Notes: generated by a model from the letters alone, not told the origin. A DNA stretch of 37,468 bases from Desulfuromonas sp. (GCA_002869665.1 PKUG01000090.1:1-37468), one strand, 5' to 3'; positions 25,697 to 34,091 are shown, counted from the first letter of the stretch. Made by a program: numbers and translations.

Positions 25697-25783
25697 AGCT
25701 CATCATCAGCCCCCCCCCGCATCAGATTGTTTCCAATTTCACCGAGCCAAATTATCTCTATAATGAATAGTTGTCAAAAAAGT

Positions 25784-27067
25784 TTAAGTATCCATCTTCC
25801 TCACCAGATTCTCCAGATAGACTGATTTCATCTGTTTGCTCGCCATGACCCTTTTGACCGGTGGCAGGCGAAGGATGGCGCCGAGGATGGCGGCGAGGGC
25901 GCGGTGGCTCATGAGGGCCTGATTGTCGAAGATGAGGTTTTGCAGCTTGTCGCGTTCGACGGCCATGACGACGGCTTTGTGGACGCCGTTGAGCGGGGTG
26001 AGGATGCGCTCGGGGCGCTGTTCGAGCTTGATGGCGCCGGCCTCGGGGCAGTTCCGGACACAGACGCCGCAGCCGAGGCAGCGGTCTTCTATCAGGGTGG
26101 CGTGGCGGCGTTTCGGCTGGTGGGGATCGTTGGCAGAGGCGAGGGCGATCGCTTCGACGGGGCAGACGTTGACGCACTTGCCGCAGCCGGTGCAGCTGTC
26201 TTCGGCGATGACCGGGATGAAATTGGTTGTGTGCACCGGGTTGAGGATGGCGAATTTGCGCGCGGCGATCATTGCTTCGCAGCAGCAGCCGCAGCAGTTG
26301 CAGATGAAGTTGACCCCTTCGCGGACGTTCTCGCCGAACTGGACCAGGTTGTGCTCATAGGCCTGCTGGAGCAGGTCGAGACATTCGACGGCGTCGATCT
26401 CGCGGGCGTGGCCGTGCTTGATCAGGGAGCCCGCCGAGGTGTTGAAGGTCATGCAGATGTCCATCGGCGCGTCGCAGGCGCGGCCGACGTGATACATTTT
26501 GTGGCGGCAGTAGCAGGTGCCGACGCCGATATGCCGGGCGGTTTTGATCACCTCGGTCGCGCGCTCGTAATCGAGGACATGCAGGGCGTCTTCGTTACTG
26601 AGCACCGGTTCGTTGACAAAGGTCCGCCCGAGTTGGGTTTCGCCTTTGGTGAACAGTTCGCGGACGAAGTCTTCTTCGACGTTCAGGTACTGGTAGAAGA
26701 GTTCGCTCAAGACCTTCTGGTCGAGATCGCCGCGGGTGCGCATCAGCGAGAATTCAAAGAAGCCGGCCATTGGTGGAGGGAGCACGTAAACCTGCTCCCC
26801 CTCTTGATCCATGTCGACCAGGATGGCGCGTCCGGCCAGTTCGTCGAGAACCTTTTGTGTTTGCGCCCGGTTCATCTTCCAGGCCCGGCTGGCCTGCTCG
26901 GTGGTAAAGGGCTTGATTGGCAGCAGGGCGACCAGTTCGGCTTCCCGCTCGCTGAAGAGCATGGCGAGGATCTGGTAGAGCAGTTTCGATGGTGGCGCCC
27001 CCTGGGGGAATTTGTTAAGGCGCTCGACCAGACTGGAATAGCCGTTTTTGAGGGTATGATGGGCCAT
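25784..27067 (-). CDS. Multi-cluster Fe-S protein with winged-helix-like N-terminus
   Basis: A 427-residue cytoplasmic redox protein. Residues about 1-100 look like a winged-helix region (TTEQASRAWKMNRAQTQKVLDELAGRAIL). The middle has Cys185-x-Cys187, Cys198 and Cys205, then an unusual dense cluster CNCCGCCC at 256-263. Two classical [4Fe-4S] motifs follow: CTGCGKCVNVCP and CLGCGVCVRNCP, the latter interrupted by EAG. This order is known from uncharacterised ferredoxin-like proteins of anaerobic proteobacteria. Likely an electron carrier or a subunit of a reductase; no partner gene is adjacent. Start ATG 27067 follows GGAGGATCAACG and is preferred over ATG 27085. Confidence 0.82.
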   Translation of the reverse strand: MAHHTLKNGYSSLVERLNKFPQGAPPSKLLYQILAMLFSEREAELVALLPIKPFTTEQASRAWKMNRAQTQKVLDELAGRAILVDMDQEGEQVYVLPPPMAGFFEFSLMRTRGDLDQKVLSELFYQYLNVEEDFVRELFTKGETQLGRTFVNEPVLSNEDALHVLDYERATEVIKTARHIGVGTCYCRHKMYHVGRACDAPMDICMTFNTSAGSLIKHGHAREIDAVECLDLLQQAYEHNLVQFGENVREGVNFICNCCGCCCEAMIAARKFAILNPVHTTNFIPVIAEDSCTGCGKCVNVCPVEAIALASANDPHQPKRRHATLIEDRCLGCGVCVRNCPEAGAIKLEQRPERILTPLNGVHKAVVMAVERDKLQNLIFDNQALMSHRALAAILGAILRLPPVKRVMASKQMKSVYLENLVRKMDT

Positions 27068-27150
27068 CGTTGATCCTCCGGGCATTCATTGCAGGTAACT
27101 GCCAGAAGTTTAGAGCTTTTTCCCGAAAAAGCAAACACCGGAAACCGCTC

Positions 27151-27813
27151 TTACCAGGGCAGCTCTTCGCCGTTGCAGTGCCAGAAGGAGCCAGTATTGT
27201 TGAGGTTGAGCTGATCTATCCGCTCGGCCAGGCTGGCGGCCGACTCTTCCGGGGTGATGATGCCGCCAAAATTGACCATGCGGGTTTTGACAAACCCGGG
27301 ATGAAGTTGGGCGACGGCGATGCCGCGCGGCTTGAGATCGACGGCCAGCGATTTGCCGAAGGCGTTGAAAGCGGCTTTCGAGGCGCGGTAGCCGTAACGG
27401 CCGCCCGAATCGTTATCGGCGATGGAGCCCATGCGGCTGGTAATGTTGGCGATCTTGCTGCCTGATGTCAGATTGGGCAGCAGCGCTTCGCAGACACGCA
27501 GCGGGGCATAGGCGTTGATCTCCATCTGCAGACGCAGGGAATCATAATCGATGGAGCCGAGAACCTCGTCCTGCAGCAGCCCGGCATTGTTGATCAGCAG
27601 GTCGATGGTCTGCCCCTCAAGCTCCTGCGCCAGACGCGCGACGGCATCAGCGTCGGTCACATCGACAGCGGTGATCACGCGGCTGGCGATTTTGTCCAGT
27701 TCAGCAGAGCTTTCACGGCAGACGCCGGTGACTGACCAGCCCTGGGTGTGATAATGGCGGGCCAGTTCGAGCCCGATGCCGCGGTTGGCTCCAGTGATAA
27801 CGACATGTTTCAT
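27151..27813 (-). CDS. Short-chain dehydrogenase/reductase
   Basis: A 220-residue NAD(P)-dependent oxidoreductase of the C-factor/CsgA-like SDR subgroup. Cofactor motif TGANRGIG at 7-14; NNAG at 75-78; Ser126 region (ITSRMGSI); catalytic Tyr142-x3-Lys146 in YRASK; substrate-proximal HPGFVKTRM. Complete catalytic set, normal length. Substrate unknown. ATG 27813 follows AAAGGATAC. Confidence 0.92.
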   Translation of the reverse strand: MKHVVITGANRGIGLELARHYHTQGWSVTGVCRESSAELDKIASRVITAVDVTDADAVARLAQELEGQTIDLLINNAGLLQDEVLGSIDYDSLRLQMEINAYAPLRVCEALLPNLTSGSKIANITSRMGSIADNDSGGRYGYRASKAAFNAFGKSLAVDLKPRGIAVAQLHPGFVKTRMVNFGGIITPEESAASLAERIDQLNLNNTGSFWHCNGEELPW

Positions 27814-27848
27814 CTTTGTATCCTTTCTTCTGTTTCAAATTTGATTTC

Positions 27849-28012
27849 ACCACAGAGTCACTGAGGCACAGAGGAAATCAGATGTCATGCTCTGCGTCGG
27901 AATCGGAATCGGAATCGGAATCGAAATCAAAAAATTCTATTCAGAAAGGCCGATAGTGATGGTGATTCCGATACCGAAATAGAGTCTATTCTTTCTTCAG
28001 TGCCCGTGTGGT
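27849..28012. repeat. Intergenic palindromic element with GGAATC units
   Basis: ACCACAGAGTCACTGAGG (from 27849) is mirrored imperfectly on the other strand at about 27995-28012. Inside, CGGAATC is repeated about four times (27898-27922), with the complementary GATTCCGATACCG at 27964-27976. The flank resembles the ACCACAGAG-type dispersed repeats seen in many genomes of this group. No gene in the 358-bp gap 27814-28171 apart from the terminator at 28116-28139. Confidence 0.5.
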
Positions 28013-28115
28013 TTGTGTTTGCCTGTTAAGGTCATCGTCGCGCTACTGATCTGCTTCCGACAACTGAATGTCAGTCATTTCTTTATGCGGCGGAGATGGC
28101 CTGCCCGACAAAAAA

Positions 28116-28139
28116 AGTCCCTCCGTTTCGGAAGGGACT
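28116..28139 (-). terminator. Intrinsic terminator after the Cys-rich miniprotein
   Basis: On minus AGTCCCT/AGGGACT with an inner CCG/CGG extension, followed by a run of seven T. It lies about 30 bp after the stop at 28172. Confidence 0.85.
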
Positions 28140-28171
28140 TTTGGTTGGTTGCTCAATATGTGCCCGCCTGG

Positions 28172-28351
28172 TTACAGCTCTTTGGGGCGGCAGACGTTGC
28201 GGGCGTCGTGAACCTTGGCGCCACAGTTGGTGCAGGCAAAGCGCGGGTTCTCGAACATCTTTTCGACATCCGCGTGACGGGCGCTGGCGGTCAGTTGACA
28301 AACGTGAAGATCACAATGTTCCTCGGGGTTGTCGCAGCTGCATTCGGTCAT
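28172..28351 (-). CDS. Cys-rich 59-residue protein, possible zinc or iron binder
   Basis: A small cytoplasmic protein starting MTECSCDNPEEHCDLHVCQL. It has seven Cys: CSC, C13, C18, and a second half with CTNCG and a final Cys in NVCRPK. The CxxC plus spaced Cys/His suggests a zinc ribbon-like site. Good support for being real: AGGAGCC ribosome site before ATG 28351, its own terminator, and coding-like composition. I do not recognise a named family. Gaps on both sides suggest it is transcribed alone. Confidence 0.72.
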   Translation of the reverse strand: MTECSCDNPEEHCDLHVCQLTASARHADVEKMFENPRFACTNCGAKVHDARNVCRPKEL

Positions 28352-28494
28352 TGTAGGCTCCTTTGATTTGGTGTGGTCGTGGTTATCTTGTTCTGTGCTT
28401 GGTCTTAATTATAGCGATTTGTCTCTTTTAGACAAACCGGTCGGTCATTTTTTCATTCATTCCGTTCTGAATTTCCCTTGCGCGTGCCTGTTGA

Positions 28495-28911
28495 TTATTT
28501 CGCTTCGAGGGGCTGCCCCGACTGGATCCAGGCGTTGTAGCCGCCGAGCAGGGGCCAGACCCGGTTATAGCCGTTTTCCATCAATGTCAGCGTCAGACTG
28601 GCGCTGGTGGCTTCGTTGCGTCAGGTGCAGTAGATGACGATGGCCTGTTCGACGGGAAACTCTTCCTTGAATTTGGCGATCTCGTCATACGAGGCAAGGC
28701 GGATGGCGCCGGGGATCTTTTCCGTTGCCCTGAGCCACTGGGCCGGGGAACGGGCGTCGACGATCACGACCTGCTCACTTTGCTGCAGTTGTTTCAGTTG
28801 GGTGATGGTGATGCGCTTCAGGTCGTCAATGCTGACCTTGACCTCGACGGCTGCTGCGAGCGTCGGCAGCAGAAGGATCAGGAGTAGCGGGATAAGGTAT
28901 AGCTTCTTCAT
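28495..28911 (-). CDS. Rhodanese-domain protein with in-frame UGA (probable selenoprotein)
   Basis: Read through one UGA, this is a complete 138-residue exported rhodanese. Signal peptide 1-21; VVIVDARSPAQWLRATEKIPGA carries the structural motif; IVIYCT then UGA at codon 97 (28621-28623), then RNEATSASLTLTLMENGY, RVWPLLGGYNAW and TAA. Many bacterial rhodaneses read YCTCPNEA at this loop, so UGA replaces the second Cys exactly: the classic Cys-to-Sec pattern. Cys95 is the usual catalytic residue. A hairpin CAGCG/CGCTG with loop CCAGTCTGA starts 14 nt after UGA (28588-28606), a plausible bacterial SECIS. The coding frame stays intact downstream to the natural C-terminus, which argues against a pseudogene. 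Sulfurtransferase or redox role in the periplasm is inferred. Confidence 0.85.
28588..28606 (-). promoter_or_regulatory. Candidate SECIS hairpin for the rhodanese UGA
   Basis: Stem CAGCG/CGCTG with a 9-nt loop holding GTCT, located 14-33 nt after the UGA. This is within the range in which SelB-dependent bacterial SECIS loops act. Five pairs only, so a structural comparison with homologues is needed to trust it. Confidence 0.4.
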
Positions 28912-29012
28912 GGGCGTCCCTTTCTGTGCAAGATAGAAACATCTTAGCACGGGACACTTGCCTCTTGAGAAGGGGGAGGAGCGAAATATTACTAAAAAAG
29001 TAATAAATATTT

Positions 29013-29888
29013 TTATTTTTTGTTCAGAAGGTTGGTCAGGCGTTCAGCCGCCGACGCATCCAGCCGACCTGACCTGCTGGCCAGTTCGAGAGTCATGGTG
29101 GCGAGTTGGCGGTAAGTTTCCTGTTGTTGCGGCGAAAGCTGCTCTAATTCGTCCAGATGGCGGGCAACGGTACCGACATCGCCGCGGACAATCGGGCCGG
29201 TCAGCCCCTGTTCCGGGCCGTGTTCGGTGAGGTTGTCGAGGCTTGCACGCACCAATGGAAGCAGCAGCGGCAACGCCTCTTTGCGTGAGATACCGCATTC
29301 AGACAACAGCTGACTGGCCCAATCCTCGAGGGTGATAAAGAAATTGGAGGCGATGCTGGCGGCGCCGTGGTAGAGCGCCTTTTTGTCACCGGTGATGACG
29401 AACGGGGTGCCGCCGATGGCCCGGATCAGCTCGCGGCCGAGGGGGAGGGCGGTCGTGTCCCCTTCAAGGGTGCAGGGGCAGCCGGGGAGTCGGTTTGTGG
29501 CGCTTTCTCGGTCGGCAAAGGGGAGCAGGGGGTGGAGTGACAGAAGTTGGGGTGTTGGCTTCGGCCGGCGCATGCATGCAGCGTTGTGCAGCCCGCTGAA
29601 ATGGATGAGAGTCGCGGACTCGGGGAGTCCGCGACCGTTCTGGAGTTGTTCAGTGACTGAAGCAATGGCGTCATCGGGAACTGCCAACAGGATGATTTCC
29701 GCCTTGTTTGCGGTTGTCAAATCTTCGGTGGCCGCCCCGGTTGGACAGCCGATGAAGCTGCAGGCGTCAACCGCCCGCTTCCGCTCGCGAGCGATGACGG
29801 CCATGACCGGATACCCGGCCAGGTGCAGGCGCCGGGTGACGGCGCAGCCGACCCGCCCCGGGCCGATCAGGGCGATCGCCGGTTTCAT
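29013..29888 (-). CDS. Rossmann-like / DUF2520 protein
   Basis: A 291-residue putative NAD(P)-binding protein. N-terminal Rossmann half with LIGPGRVGCAVTRRL and ILLAVPDDAIASV, then HFSGLHN and LHPLLPFAD typical of this family; C-terminal helical DUF2520 half with KKALYHGAASIASNF and PIVRGDVGTVARHL. It resembles the prephenate-dehydrogenase/6-phosphogluconate-dehydrogenase fold, but the reaction is unknown. Its start overlaps the FAH gene stop by 4 bp, so the two are translationally coupled. Confidence 0.88.
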   Translation of the reverse strand: MKPAIALIGPGRVGCAVTRRLHLAGYPVMAVIARERKRAVDACSFIGCPTGAATEDLTTANKAEIILLAVPDDAIASVTEQLQNGRGLPESATLIHFSGLHNAACMRRPKPTPQLLSLHPLLPFADRESATNRLPGCPCTLEGDTTALPLGRELIRAIGGTPFVITGDKKALYHGAASIASNFFITLEDWASQLLSECGISRKEALPLLLPLVRASLDNLTEHGPEQGLTGPIVRGDVGTVARHLDELEQLSPQQQETYRQLATMTLELASRSGRLDASAAERLTNLLNKK

Positions 29889-30541
29889 GCCACCGTTGCT
29901 TTCAGGGTACCGACCTGCTCGATCTCTCCTTCAAGAAGATCGCCGCTGACGATACGACTGACGCCGGCCGGGGTGCCGGTGAGGATGATATCCCCCTCTT
30001 CCAACTGGTAGTAGGTGGAAATTTCGGCGATGATCTCTTCGACAGAGCGCATCATCTGGGCGGTTGTTCCGTCCTGGCGGACTTCACCATTGACCTTGAG
30101 AACGATGCGGATGGCGTTGGGATTCTCCACGGCAGCCGCAGGGACGAAATCGGAAAGCGGGCAGGAGGTGTCGAACCCCTTGGCGAGTTCCCACGGCAGC
30201 CCCTTGCCCTTGAGTTCGTCCTGCAGATCGCGCAGGGTCAGGTCGAGAGCGACGCCGTAACCGGCGACATGGGAAAGGGCGTTCTCTTCAGAAATGTTTT
30301 TCCCGCTCTTGCCGATCAGCAGGGCAAGTTCCAGTTCATGATGACAGTTATCTGAATAGGGGGGGATATGGATCGTCCCGCCATCGGGGATCACACTGCT
30401 GGCCGGCTTGCAGAAGACGACGGCGCGGTCGGGCACCTTGTTCCCCAGTTCGCGGATGTGATCGAGGTAATTGCGGCCGAGGCAGACGATTTTGCCGACG
30501 TTATAGCTGGTATCGGTTCCCTTGATATTGACTTGATACAT
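29885..30541 (-). CDS. Fumarylacetoacetate-hydrolase-family protein
   Basis: A 218-residue member of the FAH family (acylpyruvase/FAHD1-like). VGKIVCLGRNYLDHIREL at the N-terminus; metal-binding acidic residues in HHELELALLIG and in YGVALDLTLRDLQ; the lid segment KGKGLPWELAKGFDTSCP; ILTGTPAGV at the C-terminus. Relatives hydrolyse acylpyruvates or decarboxylate oxaloacetate using Mg. First gene of the pair with the DUF2520 gene. Confidence 0.92.
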   Translation of the reverse strand: MYQVNIKGTDTSYNVGKIVCLGRNYLDHIRELGNKVPDRAVVFCKPASSVIPDGGTIHIPPYSDNCHHELELALLIGKSGKNISEENALSHVAGYGVALDLTLRDLQDELKGKGLPWELAKGFDTSCPLSDFVPAAAVENPNAIRIVLKVNGEVRQDGTTAQMMRSVEEIIAEISTYYQLEEGDIILTGTPAGVSRIVSGDLLEGEIEQVGTLKATVA

Positions 30542-30690
30542 AATCGAACTCCGCTGATGAATGTGATTGAAAGGTCAGAAGGATAACATTTTCGCCGAGT
30601 AAAATGGAGCAGTGAATTAAGCGAATGGGAGTTCCCTTTCTCCATTTTGAGTATGCTATGATGAGCTGATTTTCTGCAGACAGGATCCCG

Positions 30691-31845
30691 ATGATTTTAC
30701 CACTCGCCGACACACCCAATCCTCCCGGCCGTCCTTATGTGACCTGGGCGCTCATCGCCATCAATGTCGCCGTTTATCTGTTTATCACCCTGCCGGCCTC
30801 CGGTCGACCCGTCAATCTGCATGATCCTCTGCTTCCCGACTATCTCCGGGTTATCGGTGCCTACGGAAAGGTTAGTGCCCAGGAGGTTTATAGCAATGTT
30901 TCGGCTAACGACCTGCTGGTTTTTCGCTACGGGTTCCGGCCGGCGGAGTATGCGCCGCTGACCCTGTTGAGCGCACTCTTTCTCCACGGCGGACTGTTCC
31001 ATCTGGCCGGGAACATGTTGTTCCTCTATATCTTCGGCGATAACGTTGAGTTTCGTTTCGGCCGGGCGCGCTTTCTGGTTGTCTACCTGCTGTGTGGAGT
31101 GATCGCGACGGTCTTCTTCTCCCTTTTCGCCCTGAACTCGCAGGCCCCCTTGCTCGGCGCTTCGGGAGCGATCTTCGGGGTGCTGGGGTGTTACTTCCTC
31201 TGGTTCCCGCGTAATCGGGTCCGCTGTATCCTTTTCCCTCTCTTCATGCTCCCGTTTTTTCTGCCCGCCCGCCTGATCCTCGGTGTCTATCTGGTGCTCG
31301 ACAATATTCTGCCTTTTGTTGCCACTACCCAGGCCGGAAGCGGTATCGCCCACGGGGCGCATATCGGTGGGTTCTTCGGCGGTCTGGCGATCGCCTGGGG
31401 GCATGACCGCTGGTATCTGTTCAGACGTGGAAAGAAGCCGAAGGTCGCGAAGGCCGGGGAGATGGCCTCCCTGCACCGGGTCTGTCCGGCTGTTGCTGCC
31501 GGCGACATGGAGGGGGCGGCGGATTGCTACCTGCATCTCGAACGCCGTGAGGACCGGCTTCAGATTGACGCACCGGATGTTCTGGCCGTTGGCGAATATC
31601 TGCTGGAGCATGACCGTCTGCATGACGCCTTAAGTGTCTTCCGGCGGTTCATCTCGGAACGGCAGACCGATTCATCCATCGATCGCGCCTACCTTGGTGC
31701 CGGCAAGGTGATGATGCGCAACCCGCGCTACCTGACCAGCGCCTACCACTATTTTCTCTCCGCCTACGATCTGGCGCAAAGCGAGGAACTGGCCGTGGAG
31801 GCTAAATCCTGTCTGCGCCGGATCGAGCGCCAGCGGGAGTCCTGA
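30691..31845 (+). CDS. Rhomboid-family intramembrane serine protease with C-terminal helical domain
   Basis: A 384-residue membrane protein. Rhomboid core about 15-240 with six or more helices; HGGLFHLAGNMLFLYIFGDNVE is the conserved TM2 region with HxxxN; catalytic Ser158 in GASGAIFG and His224 in HGAHIGGF, so the Ser-His dyad is intact. Residues about 255-384 are soluble, helical and repeat-like (TPR-type), with VLAVGEYLLEHDRLHDALSVFRRF. Rhomboids cleave membrane proteins; substrate unknown. The stop overlaps the next gene's ATG by one base. Confidence 0.92.
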   Translation: MILPLADTPNPPGRPYVTWALIAINVAVYLFITLPASGRPVNLHDPLLPDYLRVIGAYGKVSAQEVYSNVSANDLLVFRYGFRPAEYAPLTLLSALFLHGGLFHLAGNMLFLYIFGDNVEFRFGRARFLVVYLLCGVIATVFFSLFALNSQAPLLGASGAIFGVLGCYFLWFPRNRVRCILFPLFMLPFFLPARLILGVYLVLDNILPFVATTQAGSGIAHGAHIGGFFGGLAIAWGHDRWYLFRRGKKPKVAKAGEMASLHRVCPAVAAGDMEGAADCYLHLERREDRLQIDAPDVLAVGEYLLEHDRLHDALSVFRRFISERQTDSSIDRAYLGAGKVMMRNPRYLTSAYHYFLSAYDLAQSEELAVEAKSCLRRIERQRES

Positions 31846-32732
31846 TGTACTACTTTCCCTACGAGGAGCCGGTGTTCCGGCCGCCATCCGAGGCCCGGTC
31901 GCTGATCCTGCAGATCACCATCGGTTGCAGCCAGAACCAGTGCCGCTTTTGCGGCATGTACAAGATGAAGCATTTCCGTGTGCGCACAGTTGAGGAGATC
32001 GCGGCCGATATCGCCGCGGTGCCCGCCGCTCACCGGGGCTATTGTCAGCGGGTTTTTCTTGCCGACGGCGACGCCCTGGTCTATCCGCAGAAGGGGCTGT
32101 TGCAGATTCTGGAACTGCTGAACGAGAGCTTCCCGAATCTGACGCGAATCGGCAGCTATGCCTCGCCGAAGAGTCTGACGACCAAGAGTGTGGTCGAGCT
32201 TGCCGCGTTGCGTGAACGCAAACTGCGGATTCTCTACTTTGGCCTGGAGAGTGGCGATGCTGCGACCCTTGAAAAGGCCGCCAAGGGGTTCGCGCCGGAA
32301 CGAATGCTGGAACTCTGCCAGAATGCCCAGCAGGCCGGCATGAAGCTGTCGGTGACCGGAATCCTCGGGCTCGCCGGTCGCGAGCGCAGCCGTGAACATG
32401 CCCTGGCGACCGCGGACTGGATCAACCGCCTGAGCCCGGAATATTTTTCGCTGCTGACCATGTTCCGGCGCCATAACGACGATTACTACGCCATGATCGA
32501 ACCACTGACCAACGGGGAGATCATCGAGGAGGCGCTGATGATCCTCGAACATCTGCAGCCGCAGCGCACGATTCTGCGTTCCAACCATGTGTCGAACATT
32601 CTCAACCTGGCGGGAAGTTATCCAAAGGATCGCGAGAAATTGATTGCTCAGGCCCGCGCAGCGCTGGAGGAAGGGCGGCGCCATCCACAGTGGTATGCAG
32701 AGGTGCCGGATTATGGGGAGGAGTATTATTAG
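31845..32732 (+). CDS. Radical SAM protein with CX4CX2C cluster motif
   Basis: A 295-residue radical SAM enzyme. The Fe-S motif is TIGCSQNQCRFCGMYK: Cys28, Cys33 and Cys36, spaced CX4CX2C rather than the standard CX3CX2C. Further marks: FLADGDALVYP, IGSYASPKSL, RILYFGLESGD and GILGLAGRERSREHA, matching the SAM-binding strands. Reaction unknown. Its ATG overlaps the rhomboid stop (TGATG), so the two are translationally coupled. A bidirectional terminator follows at 32776-32798. Confidence 0.9.
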   Translation: MYYFPYEEPVFRPPSEARSLILQITIGCSQNQCRFCGMYKMKHFRVRTVEEIAADIAAVPAAHRGYCQRVFLADGDALVYPQKGLLQILELLNESFPNLTRIGSYASPKSLTTKSVVELAALRERKLRILYFGLESGDAATLEKAAKGFAPERMLELCQNAQQAGMKLSVTGILGLAGRERSREHALATADWINRLSPEYFSLLTMFRRHNDDYYAMIEPLTNGEIIEEALMILEHLQPQRTILRSNHVSNILNLAGSYPKDREKLIAQARAALEEGRRHPQWYAEVPDYGEEYY

Positions 32733-32775
32733 GCTTTAGGTGTCAGGAATCAGGCAACAGGATAAGCAATGAAAA

Positions 32776-32798
32776 GGGCGACCGTTTTGCGGTCGCCC
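32776..32798. terminator. Bidirectional intrinsic terminator between convergent genes
   Basis: GGGCGACCG, loop TTTTG, CGGTCGCCC: a 9-bp perfect stem with T runs on both strands, between the radical SAM gene and ackA. Confidence 0.9.
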
Positions 32799-32825
32799 TC
32801 TTGTTTTTCCGTCGTGGAGCAGCTT

Positions 32826-34091
32826 TTACTTGCGGACGAAGCTGCTGTCGGCGAAGGAGTACTTGAAGTTCATGTGGTCGGTGTAGGTTCCTTCGAGGAT
32901 AGCGACCACATCTTCTGTGAACACCAGCTCTTCGTCGGTCGGGATGACGAAGACCTTGATCGGCGAATCCTCGGTGGTGATCAGGGTTTCGCGCTTGCGG
33001 GTCATGGTGTTGCGGTTGACGTCCTTGTCGAGCTTGATGCCGATGTGTTCGAGGCCTTCGAGGGCTTTTTCACGGATCAGCCAGCCCATTTCGCCGACGC
33101 CGGCGGTGAAGACGACGGCATCGAGACCGCCGAGGATCGCGCAGTAGGAGCCAATGTACTTCTTGAGACGATAGCCTTCGATGTCGAGTGCCAACTGGCA
33201 GCGCTCATCACCCTCTTCCGCGGCTTCAATAACGTCGCGGCGGTCGGTGTACTGACCGGTGATGCCGAGGATGCCCGATTTCTTGTTGAGGATGCCATCG
33301 ATCTCTTTCGGGGTCAGCCCTTCACGATCCATGATAAAGCCGGGAATGGCCGGATCGATATCGCCGCAACGGGTTCCCATGACGGCACCTTCGAGCGGAG
33401 TCAGGCCCATCGAGGTGTCTACGGAGACGCCATTCTTGATGGCGCTGTGGGAGACGCCGTTGCCGATGTGCATGGTGATGATATTGCAGTCTTTAGGATC
33501 TTTGCCCAGCAGGACCGACGCACGCTTGGAGACGTAGAGGTGGCTGGTGCCGTGGAAACCGTAACGGCGGACGCCATGTTTGTCATACCAGTCCTGCGGC
33601 AGCGGGTACATGTAGGCCTGCTGCGGCATGGTCTGATGGAAGGCGGTATCGAAAATCGCGATGTGGGGAACGTTCGGCAGCGATGCCTGGGCCGCCTCGA
33701 TACCGAGGATATTCGGAGGATTGTGCAGCGGAGCCAGGTGCTGGACATCTTTGATCGCGTCGAGGACGGCGTCATCGATCATGACAGAGCAGATGAACTT
33801 CTCGCCGCCGTGAACCACGCGGTGGCCGACTGCCGAGATCTGGTCCATGGTCTCGATAACCCCTTCATCCTTGCTGGTCAGGGTTTTGATGATCAGGTGG
33901 ATTGCGACCTTGTGATCCGGGCACTCATATTCTTCGCGGTAGGTTTCGCGGCCGGGGACCTCATGAATGATGTAGGAATCACCGATGGTCACACGTTCGA
34001 CCATCCCTTTGGCGATGACTTCCTTCTTCTTCCAGTCAAAGAGCTGGTATTTCACCGAAGAGCTGCCGCAGTTCAATGCCAGAATATCCAT
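32826..34091 (-). CDS. ackA: Acetate kinase
   Basis: A 421-residue enzyme that interconverts acetate plus ATP with acetyl phosphate plus ADP. It carries the ASKHA-fold signatures: LNCGSSSVKYQLF at the N-terminus (Asn7), GHRVVHGGEKF (substrate Arg), the AIFDTAFHQTMP segment (catalytic Asp and His), YGFHGTSHLYV, HIGNGVS and VFTAGVGEMG. Normal length. No pta (phosphotransacetylase) gene is adjacent in the window. The 244-bp divergent gap to the ferredoxin gene (34092-34335) is AT-rich and should hold both promoters, but I cannot fix them. Confidence 0.97.
   Translation of the reverse strand: MDILALNCGSSSVKYQLFDWKKKEVIAKGMVERVTIGDSYIIHEVPGRETYREEYECPDHKVAIHLIIKTLTSKDEGVIETMDQISAVGHRVVHGGEKFICSVMIDDAVLDAIKDVQHLAPLHNPPNILGIEAAQASLPNVPHIAIFDTAFHQTMPQQAYMYPLPQDWYDKHGVRRYGFHGTSHLYVSKRASVLLGKDPKDCNIITMHIGNGVSHSAIKNGVSVDTSMGLTPLEGAVMGTRCGDIDPAIPGFIMDREGLTPKEIDGILNKKSGILGITGQYTDRRDVIEAAEEGDERCQLALDIEGYRLKKYIGSYCAILGGLDAVVFTAGVGEMGWLIREKALEGLEHIGIKLDKDVNRNTMTRKRETLITTEDSPIKVFVIPTDEELVFTEDVVAILEGTYTDHMNFKYSFADSSFVRK

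Noticed and set aside
28083-28301. Arg-rich minus-strand frame in the terminator region
   Set aside because: Out of frame with the better supported Cys-rich miniprotein at 28172-28351 and lacks a ribosome site.
28621-28950. Truncated 109-residue rhodanese ending at the TGA
   Set aside because: The frame continues with a perfect rhodanese C-terminus to TAA at 28495, so the TGA is better read as Sec or, less likely, a single nonsense change.
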